From Eubacterium sp. (GTDB taxonomy: Bacteria; Bacillota_A; Clostridia; Lachnospirales; Lachnospiraceae), in NCBI GenBank assembly GCA_023663915.1, contig JAMPGN010000164.1:1-9738 (forward strand): 9,738 bases of DNA, given 5' to 3'. Below the pieces are notes generated by a model. The model ran no database searches. It was not told the origin of the DNA and worked only from the letters and a program-made list of their open reading frames with translations. Positions 1 to 5,114 of the stretch are shown piece after piece (position 1 is the first letter of the stretch; each line of letters opens with the position of its first letter). Both the position numbers and the translations under genes were made by a program.

Positions 1-205
1 TTCCGGCTGTAGATTTCCTTCACATTGAGTTTTTCACCGTTGTACAGGTATTTCGTTTTGCCCTTCTTAACCATCGCGATCGTGTCAAGGCGTTCCCAGC
101 TCTTCAACGCAAGAATCGTCTTTGGTGCGGAAAACCAGCTGTCAAACAGGACATACCTGGCAGCGATCCCCCGCACACCGAGCGGAATGAACCAGCCTCG
201 TGAAG
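1..205 (-). pseudogene. IS4-superfamily-like DDE transposase, partial, 5' end lost
   Basis: Read on the minus strand, one open frame gives ARYVLFDSWFSAPKTILAL, then DTIAMVKKGKTKYLYNGEKL and KEIYSR before running off the window. The Y-V-L-x-D-S-W-F-S block is typical of the second catalytic aspartate region of IS4-like transposases of Firmicutes, and the M-V-K-K-x-K-x-Y-x-Y-N-G-E-x-L stretch fits the following beta-strand insertion. Transposase similarity fades upstream of about residue LVHSARCAGI (near position 205). Beyond it the frame continues a little without similarity and without a start codon, then meets a stop near 245. The gene has therefore lost its N-terminal part, while its C-terminus lies outside the window. 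The IS family is a recognition call, not a search result. Confidence 0.65.
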
Positions 206-302
206 TGGTAAACTAAAATTGGACACAGAGGGAGTAGAAATTAGACAGGGAAAGGGGGTAAGATTAAACACTGGGGCTGTCGCACTAAAATAAACTAAAA
301 GA
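203..302. mobile_element. IS-end-like sequences next to the broken transposase
   Basis: Immediately beyond the truncated transposase are two stretches that look like insertion-sequence termini: GGTAAACTAAAATTGGACAC (207-226) and GGGGCTGTCGCACTAAAATA (273-292). The second resembles the GGGGCTGT ends seen in IS1182-like elements. No matching inverted partner, target duplication or second transposase frame is visible, so this is at most a residue of nested insertions. Element identity is uncertain. Confidence 0.3.
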
Positions 303-378
303 TGACAATCAAGGAGCTTTTCCATCTTTCTATTCTTTAAAAAATGATGCACAAAATCCTAGAAATCATACCATATTA

Positions 379-417
379 CAAAGGTGTAAAGGCTTAATAA
401 CAGACTTTACACCTTTG
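379..417. repeat. 13-bp perfect hairpin downstream of lysA
   Basis: CAAAGGTGTAAAG (379-391) is the exact inverse of CTTTACACCTTTG (405-417), leaving a 13-nt loop. It lies about 75 bp past the lysA stop and could end or stabilise the lysA transcript. Neither strand has a run of T after the stem, so it is not a standard intrinsic terminator. It might instead belong to the mobile-element debris to its left. Confidence 0.55.
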
Positions 418-496
418 GAGTTTCCCATGCTGCATCCATGATGTTACAAGTATTCCCATTCTCTATGGCATTTCGGATTTCCTTTACGCAGATCAC
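407..496 (-). pseudogene. possible coding remnant, 27 codons, unknown family
   Basis: Between lysA and the hairpin a minus-strand frame reads VKEIRNAIENG, then CNIMDAAWETPKV and a stop (407-409). The composition looks protein-like, with charged helix-type spacing, and is faintly reminiscent of the C-terminal helix of Gfo/Idh-type oxidoreductases. The frame opens at a GTG that overlaps the lysA stop codon region, in a different frame from lysA, and it has no ribosome site of its own. It may be a leftover of a gene destroyed by the neighbouring insertions, or chance. Low confidence. Confidence 0.2.
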
Positions 497-1776
497 AAAA
501 CGTTCGTCGCATTCCAAAAATCAAAACCATCAAAACAGTCAAACGTCGCAAAATAATCCCCCGGTGTCTCGGCTCTCCTGATCAACTGCACACTGCCATC
601 TTCCCTAAGCAGTAACTCCGCCGATTTCAGCTTCCCGTTATAATTATATCCCATCGCAAACCCGTGTGCACCTGTGTCATGGATCACGAGGTAATCCCCC
701 TTCTCGATTTCGGGAAGCATCCTGTCAATCGCGAATTTATCATTATTCTCACACAACGAACCCGTCACGTCATATTTATGATCACAAACCGCATCCTCTT
801 TTCCCAAAACCGTGATATGATGATATGCACCGTACATTGCCGGGCGCATCAGATTGACCGCGCATGCATCCACCCCGATATACTCTTTATGAGTATGTTT
901 CTCATGGATTGCCTTCGTCACCAATGCCCCGTAAGGTCCCGTCATGAAACGTCCCATTTCCGTGTAAATCGCTACATTTCCCATTCCTGCCGGAACAAGC
1001 ACTTCCTCATAGACCTGCCGCACGCCCTCACCGATCACGCGGATGTCGTTGCCCGTCTGGTCAGGCGTATACGGAATACCCACACCGCCGGACAGATTGA
1101 TAAATTCCAGCTCTACGCCGATCTTCTCTTTGATCTGGACGGCAATTTCAAAAAGTTGCTTTGCAAGCTGCGGATAATACTCGTTCGTCACCGTATTGCT
1201 CGCGAGAAATGCATGAAGCCCGAAATGTTTCACGCCTTTATCTTTCAGCATCTTGTAACCTTCAAATAACTGTTCCGTCGTAAAGCCGTACTTCGCATCG
1301 CCAGGGTTGTCCATGATACCGTTACTCATCTGGAACACGCCGCCCGGATTATATCTGCAGCTCATCGTCTCTGGCAATTTTCCAAAAATTTTCTCCACAA
1401 ATTCAATATGCGTGATATCGTCTAAATTGATGATACCGCCCACCTTCGCGCAGTATTCAAACTCCTCTGCCGGTGTATCATTGGATGAAAACATGATATC
1501 AGATCCATTGATTCCCAGCGCATTACTCAGCATCAATTCTGTCAGAGAGGAACAGTCACATCCCACCCCATACTCATGCATAATCTGAATCAGAAACGGA
1601 TTAGGACATGCCTTCACTGCGAAATATTCTTTAAACCCTTTATTCCATGCAAAAGCCTCCTTTACCGCCTCAGCATTCTTTCTGATTCCTTTTTCATCAT
1701 AAATATGAAAAGGCGTGGGATATGTCTTCACGATCTCTTCAACTTTTTCTTTTGTCACAAACGGTATTTTTTTCAT
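493..1776 (-). CDS. lysA: Diaminopimelate decarboxylase
   Basis: This 427-residue cytosolic PLP enzyme decarboxylates meso-diaminopimelate to L-lysine, the last step of lysine synthesis. Family features are visible in order: the PLP-lysine in YFAVKACPNP (K55), an N-terminal TIM-barrel domain, GLHAFLAS (186-193) in place of the usual GLHxHIGS, the glycine-rich phosphate loop LSGGVGIPY (228-236), EMGRFMTGPYG (273-283), the substrate-site GSLCENND (339-346, C342) and HDTGAHGFAMGYNYNGKL (366-383). Length is normal (about 410-430). The HAFLASNT and GAHGF variants point to the LysA branch I know from Clostridia and Bacteroidetes rather than to the E. coli or Bacillus type. The ATG has an AGGAG 12 nt upstream, a rather long spacing. 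The gene stands alone, divergent from the DegV gene, with its own promoter at 1842-1870. The leader is only about 60 nt, so there is no room for a lysine riboswitch. Confidence 0.93.
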   Translation of the reverse strand: MKKIPFVTKEKVEEIVKTYPTPFHIYDEKGIRKNAEAVKEAFAWNKGFKEYFAVKACPNPFLIQIMHEYGVGCDCSSLTELMLSNALGINGSDIMFSSNDTPAEEFEYCAKVGGIINLDDITHIEFVEKIFGKLPETMSCRYNPGGVFQMSNGIMDNPGDAKYGFTTEQLFEGYKMLKDKGVKHFGLHAFLASNTVTNEYYPQLAKQLFEIAVQIKEKIGVELEFINLSGGVGIPYTPDQTGNDIRVIGEGVRQVYEEVLVPAGMGNVAIYTEMGRFMTGPYGALVTKAIHEKHTHKEYIGVDACAVNLMRPAMYGAYHHITVLGKEDAVCDHKYDVTGSLCENNDKFAIDRMLPEIEKGDYLVIHDTGAHGFAMGYNYNGKLKSAELLLREDGSVQLIRRAETPGDYFATFDCFDGFDFWNATNVL

Positions 1777-1841
1777 CTTTAGAACAGACTCCTCTCTTAT
1801 CTCTCAATTTCACGGTAAAATTGTCATCCATTGACTCATTT

Positions 1842-1870
1842 TGTATAAATTCACAACAACTACATTTCAA
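1842..1870 (-). promoter_or_regulatory. lysA promoter (sigma-A type)
   Basis: On the minus strand TTGAAA (1865-1870) and TATACA (1842-1847) are separated by exactly 17 nt. Transcription would start near 1835 and leave a short leader of about 60 nt before the lysA ATG at 1776. Prediction from consensus only. Confidence 0.55.
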
Positions 1871-1903
1871 TCATTATGCAGATTCATCTTATCATCACAA
1901 TAT

Positions 1904-1980
1904 ACAATTTGTAAATATGATTATATGCATATCAGTAATTTGTTTATCGAATACATAATTGCTTCTCTAAATACAAATTG
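1904..1980. repeat. 9-bp inverted repeat in the lysA/degV divergent region
   Basis: CAATTTGTA (1904-1912) and TACAAATTG (1972-1980) are exact inverse copies 59 bp apart, with the palindrome ATATGCATAT near 1923-1932 between them. The right arm ends at the -35 of the degV promoter. A paired operator is possible, but the stretch is very AT-rich and chance is a real alternative. The 292-bp intergenic region holds no gene that I can see. Confidence 0.3.
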
Positions 1981-2006
1981 ACGTACTCCTACTTTTGTGA
2001 TACACT
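1978..2006 (+). promoter_or_regulatory. degV promoter (sigma-A type)
   Basis: TTGACG (1978-1983) and TACACT (2001-2006) are separated by 17 nt. The predicted start near 2013 gives a leader of about 55 nt to the ATG at 2069. The near-consensus -35 makes this the best plus-strand promoter in the gap. Confidence 0.6.
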
Positions 2007-2068
2007 TTACCGCGATACAACACTACATCAATATCAGATTATAGACTATTGCAGAAATGAGGTAAACC

Positions 2069-2914
2069 ATGAACATTCATTTTATTGTTGATTCCGCATC
2101 GGATATTACGAACCCTGCACGGAAAGATGTGACCGTGTTGCCTATGACCATCACCTTTGGCAGTGCCCAGTATCAGGACGGTGTAAACATTTCCCATAAA
2201 GAATTTTATGAAAGGTTGATCGAAAGCGACGAACTCCCCACTACAAGCCAGATTGCGCCTTACGAATTTGAGACGGCTATCCGTAAGGTTCTGTCCGACG
2301 ATACCGACGTGATCGTCATCACCATGTCTTCCAAACTGTCCGGCACTTACCAGAGCGCTTGCATTGCCGCATCTGAATTTGATAAAAAGGTATATGTCAT
2401 CGACAGCGAAAACGTGACCGTAGGCGAGCGCGCTTTGATCGAATACGCTGTCCGTTTAAAAGATCAGGGGCTTGATGCCATATCCATCGTAGAAAAACTA
2501 GAATCCGATAAGAAAAATATTCGCCTGATTGCCCTTTTAGACACTTTAGAATATCTGAAAAAAGGTGGGCGCGTCGGAAAAGCCGCCGCTTTTGCAGGCG
2601 GTATCTTATCAATCAAGCCTGTCATCGCCATCGAGGACGGCGAGGTCGCTTTTCTTGGAAAAGCCAGAGGCTCCAAACAGGGAAATAATTTCCTCGCACA
2701 AAAAATAAAAGAGTGCGGCATCGACTCCGGCAAGCCATATTTTCTCGGCTATACCGGCTTAAATGACACACTTCTTCAAAAATACATAACGGACAGCAAA
2801 GAACTGTGGCAGGATCATGCCGAAAGCCTTGCCATCAGCACAGTAGGCGGCACCATCGGCACACATGTAGGACCCGGCGCAATCGCCGTTGCCTTCTTTG
2901 CATTGAATGTATAG
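2069..2914 (+). CDS. DegV family fatty-acid-binding protein (FakB-like)
   Basis: This 281-residue cytosolic protein belongs to the DegV/FakB family. Members bind one fatty acid and present it to the kinase FakA for phosphorylation into acyl phosphate for phospholipid synthesis. Visible hallmarks are the N-terminal IVDSASDIT (6-14), LPMTITFG (24-31), the ligand-contact loop LPTTSQIAP (56-64), the second-domain loop MSSKLSGTYQSA (86-97), DTLEYLKKGGRVG (158-170) with SIKPVIAIEDGEV (181-193), and the C-terminal GTHVGPGAIAV (264-274) with its conserved H266. Length matches the family (about 280). The ATG follows GAGG at a good distance, and promoter elements lie at 1978-2006. There is no fakA in the window, so the partner must be elsewhere. 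Clostridia usually carry several DegV paralogues, and which fatty acid this one prefers cannot be told. It converges on ung with a 41-bp gap that shows no clear terminator. Confidence 0.92.
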   Translation: MNIHFIVDSASDITNPARKDVTVLPMTITFGSAQYQDGVNISHKEFYERLIESDELPTTSQIAPYEFETAIRKVLSDDTDVIVITMSSKLSGTYQSACIAASEFDKKVYVIDSENVTVGERALIEYAVRLKDQGLDAISIVEKLESDKKNIRLIALLDTLEYLKKGGRVGKAAAFAGGILSIKPVIAIEDGEVAFLGKARGSKQGNNFLAQKIKECGIDSGKPYFLGYTGLNDTLLQKYITDSKELWQDHAESLAISTVGGTIGTHVGPGAIAVAFFALNV

Positions 2915-2955
2915 CGAGATCCGCCTTCAGAGAACCCGAAAACACGGAACCGCTT

Positions 2956-3633
2956 TTATATATTCTCGATCTGCCAGTCGATCGGCTGCACGCCGTTAGC
3001 TTTCAGGAAATCATTGCACTGGCTGAAATGTTTACAGCCAAAGAAACCGCGGTATGCCGACAGCGGGCTTGGGTGCGGAGCTTTTAAAATCAGATGCTTC
3101 GGATTGGTCAGCATAGGTATTTTACTCTGCGCCGGGCGTCCCCATAACAGATAGACAATCGGACGATCCTGCGCATTTACAGCTTGAATCACAGCATCCG
3201 TAAACTGTTCCCACCCTTTTCCTTGATGGGAATTTGCCTGGTGTGCACGCACCGTCAAAACCGTGTTGAGCAGAAGCACTCCCTGATCCGCCCATTTCTT
3301 GAGATATCCGTTATTCGGAATATAACACCCTAGATCATCATGTAATTCCTGATAGATATTCTGCAGCGACGGTGGAATCTCTTTCTGATCCTGAGGCACG
3401 GAAAAACTCATGCCATGTGCCTGATGCTCATTGTGATACGGGTCTTGTCCCAAAAGAAGTACTTTGACCTCATGCAGCGGCGTAAAATGAAAGGCACTGA
3501 AAATCTCATCTGACGGTGGATAGATCACCGTTTTACTATACTCGTCTCTCACAAAAGTATATAGTTGTCTGTAATATGCCTTATGAAATTCCCCGTCCAG
3601 AGCCTTCGCCCAATCGTTGCTCAGCATTGCCAT
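2956..3633 (-). CDS. ung: Uracil-DNA glycosylase, family 1
   Basis: The enzyme excises uracil from DNA, arising from dUMP incorporation or cytosine deamination, and starts base-excision repair. Counting from the chosen start, the water-activating motif is LLGQDPYHN (60-68, catalytic D64, Y66), the uracil-recognition strand is LLNTVLTV (121-128, N123), and the DNA-intercalation loop is HPSPLSAYRGFFGCKHFS (187-204, H187). This is the complete family-1 signature, and 225 residues is close to the E. coli length. A longer frame opens at a TTG (3660), but the ribosome site AGAGGAGAG lies inside that extension, 7-9 nt before the ATG at 3633, so 3633 is taken as the start. It is the last gene of the probable operon, 53 nt after hisF. 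No terminator follows. Histidine genes and ung have no known functional tie, so co-transcription is probably incidental. Confidence 0.93.
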   Translation of the reverse strand: MAMLSNDWAKALDGEFHKAYYRQLYTFVRDEYSKTVIYPPSDEIFSAFHFTPLHEVKVLLLGQDPYHNEHQAHGMSFSVPQDQKEIPPSLQNIYQELHDDLGCYIPNNGYLKKWADQGVLLLNTVLTVRAHQANSHQGKGWEQFTDAVIQAVNAQDRPIVYLLWGRPAQSKIPMLTNPKHLILKAPHPSPLSAYRGFFGCKHFSQCNDFLKANGVQPIDWQIENI

Positions 3634-3686
3634 AATATATCTCTCCTCTTTTGTTTCCAATCCTAATTGTAGTTAATACTTCTATA

Positions 3687-4454
3687 CTAAATTCTCACCG
3701 AAATACCTTTTCCCCGAAGATACTGTTTCAAAGCACAAATTTCCATCTCCTTGAAATGGAACAGGGAAGCCGCCAACGCCGCATCCGCTTTCCCCACAGT
3801 AAACGCCTCATAGAAATGTTCCATCGTGCCTGCGCCGCCTGATGCAATCACGGGTATTGATACATTTTCCGAAATTGCCCTTGTCAGTTCCAGGTCATAA
3901 CCCGCCTTCGTGCCGTCTCCATCCATACTAGTCAAAAGTATCTCACCCGCTCCAAGCTGATCGGCTTTCATCGCCCACTCCACGGCATCGATACCCATAT
4001 CTATCCGTCCACCATTCTTATAAATATTCCAACCACTCCCGTCCGGGCGGCGTTTCGCATCGATCGCCACCACTACACACTGGCTTCCGAACTTATCAGC
4101 CGCATCTGAAATAAGCTGCGGATTCATAATCACCGCCGAATTGACTGATACTTTGTCTGCACCCTCACGCAGGATCGCCCTGAAATCCTCGACCGTGCGG
4201 ATTCCTCCACCCACCGTAAAAGGGATGAACACCTTTTCGGCGACCTTGCGTACCATCTCCACTGCTGTTGCCCTCGCGTCAGAGGATGCTGTAATATCCA
4301 GAAAAACAAGTTCATCCGCACCGGACTGGTCATAAGCCGCCCCGACTTCCGCCGGATCACCCGCGTCTTTAAAATTAATAAAATTGACCCCCTTGACAAC
4401 TCTGCCGTTCTTCACGTCCAGACAAGGGATGATTCTTTTTGTATGCATTCCCAT
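3687..4454 (-). CDS. hisF: Imidazole glycerol phosphate synthase, cyclase subunit
   Basis: HisF is a TIM barrel that uses ammonia delivered by HisH to convert PRFAR into imidazole glycerol phosphate and AICAR, the fifth step of histidine synthesis. Counting from the ATG at 4454, the two catalytic aspartates sit in [14 protein letters not shown] (D13) and VVVAIDAKR (D132). Phosphate-binding loops are FTVGGGIRT (79-87), KVSVNSA (101-107), [10 protein letters not shown] (173-182) and PVIASGGAG (201-209). The 255-residue length is normal. The frame extends to 4478, but AGGAG lies 8 nt upstream of the ATG at 4454, inside the extension, so the shorter start is preferred. Another ATG two codons later is possible. 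It follows hisH by 24 nt. All catalytic residues are present, which favours true histidine synthesis over the HisF-like proteins of surface-sugar pathways. Confidence 0.94.
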   Translation of the reverse strand: MGMHTKRIIPCLDVKNGRVVKGVNFINFKDAGDPAEVGAAYDQSGADELVFLDITASSDARATAVEMVRKVAEKVFIPFTVGGGIRTVEDFRAILREGADKVSVNSAVIMNPQLISDAADKFGSQCVVVAIDAKRRPDGSGWNIYKNGGRIDMGIDAVEWAMKADQLGAGEILLTSMDGDGTKAGYDLELTRAISENVSIPVIASGGAGTMEHFYEAFTVGKADAALAASLFHFKEMEICALKQYLRGKGISVRI

Positions 4455-4478
4455 TTGGGGTTCTCCTCTTCCATCCAT

Positions 4479-5090
4479 TTATCGGGATATACTGAGAAAA
4501 TTCTTCAGAATCCGCATGCCCACATCAGAACTCTTTTCAGGATGAAACTGGCAGGCAAATACATTATCCTTTTCCACCGAAGCATGTATTAACGCTGCAT
4601 ACTCCGTTGTTGCCGTAACAATTTGCGCCTCTTCTGCCCGAAGATAATAGGAGTGCACAAAATACACGAAAACCTCCTCCGGAATACCCGCAAACAATCT
4701 TCCTTGATTTGGATATCTCAGACAGTTCCAGCCGATGTGCGGTATCTTAAATCCCTGATTCTCTGGAAGTTTTACAATTTTACCTTTCAGAATACTGAGT
4801 CCTTCTACGCCTGCACTCTCTTCGCTGCTCTCGAACAACAACTGTAAACCAAGACAGATCCCAAGAAACGGCGTGCCTTGGTTTACAACCTCCTTAATCA
4901 CCTGTGTCAATCCGTATTTGTGAAGTTTCTCCATCGCATCGCCGAAAGCGCCTACACCTGGAAGTATAACGTGGTCTGCAGACATAATCTCCCTTTCGTC
5001 CCTTGTCACCACGACATCCTCTCCCAGCGCAATCATCGCTTTCTCCACACTTTTGATATTGCCGGCATCATAATCGATCACTGCAACCAT
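4479..5090 (-). CDS. hisH: Imidazole glycerol phosphate synthase, glutamine amidotransferase subunit
   Basis: HisH hydrolyses glutamine and channels ammonia to HisF, with which it forms a heterodimer. The 203-residue class-I amidotransferase shows the N-terminal VIDYDAGNIKSV (4-15), the oxyanion-side loop LPGVGAFGDAM (43-53), the nucleophile in FLGICLGLQLLF (75-86, C79), HSYYLRA (146-152) and the His-Glu pair of the triad in FACQFHPEKSSDVG (178-191, H183 and E185). Length is typical (about 200). The ATG is preceded by AGGAG about 11 nt upstream. The gene starts 24 nt after the stop of the 789-codon gene and ends 24 nt before hisF, so it is very likely co-transcribed with both. In most his operons hisA lies between hisH and hisF, but here it is absent and no other his gene is present. 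Confidence 0.94.
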   Translation of the reverse strand: MVAVIDYDAGNIKSVEKAMIALGEDVVVTRDEREIMSADHVILPGVGAFGDAMEKLHKYGLTQVIKEVVNQGTPFLGICLGLQLLFESSEESAGVEGLSILKGKIVKLPENQGFKIPHIGWNCLRYPNQGRLFAGIPEEVFVYFVHSYYLRAEEAQIVTATTEYAALIHASVEKDNVFACQFHPEKSSDVGMRILKNFLSISR

Positions 5091-5114
5091 ATTTTTTACT
5101 GCTCCTGTCTGCTC

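Noticed and set aside
104..352. 82-codon minus-strand frame spanning the transposase junction
   Set aside because: Its end lies in the wrong frame relative to the recognisable transposase residues and the rest crosses IS-end-like sequence. It has no family resemblance.
1777..1835. Lysine riboswitch in front of lysA
   Set aside because: The leader after the predicted promoter is only about 60 nt and lacks the conserved lysine-riboswitch core, which needs about 170-180 nt.
2915..2955. Bidirectional terminator between degV and ung
   Set aside because: Only 3-5-bp stems can be drawn and no T-tract follows a GC-rich hairpin on either strand.
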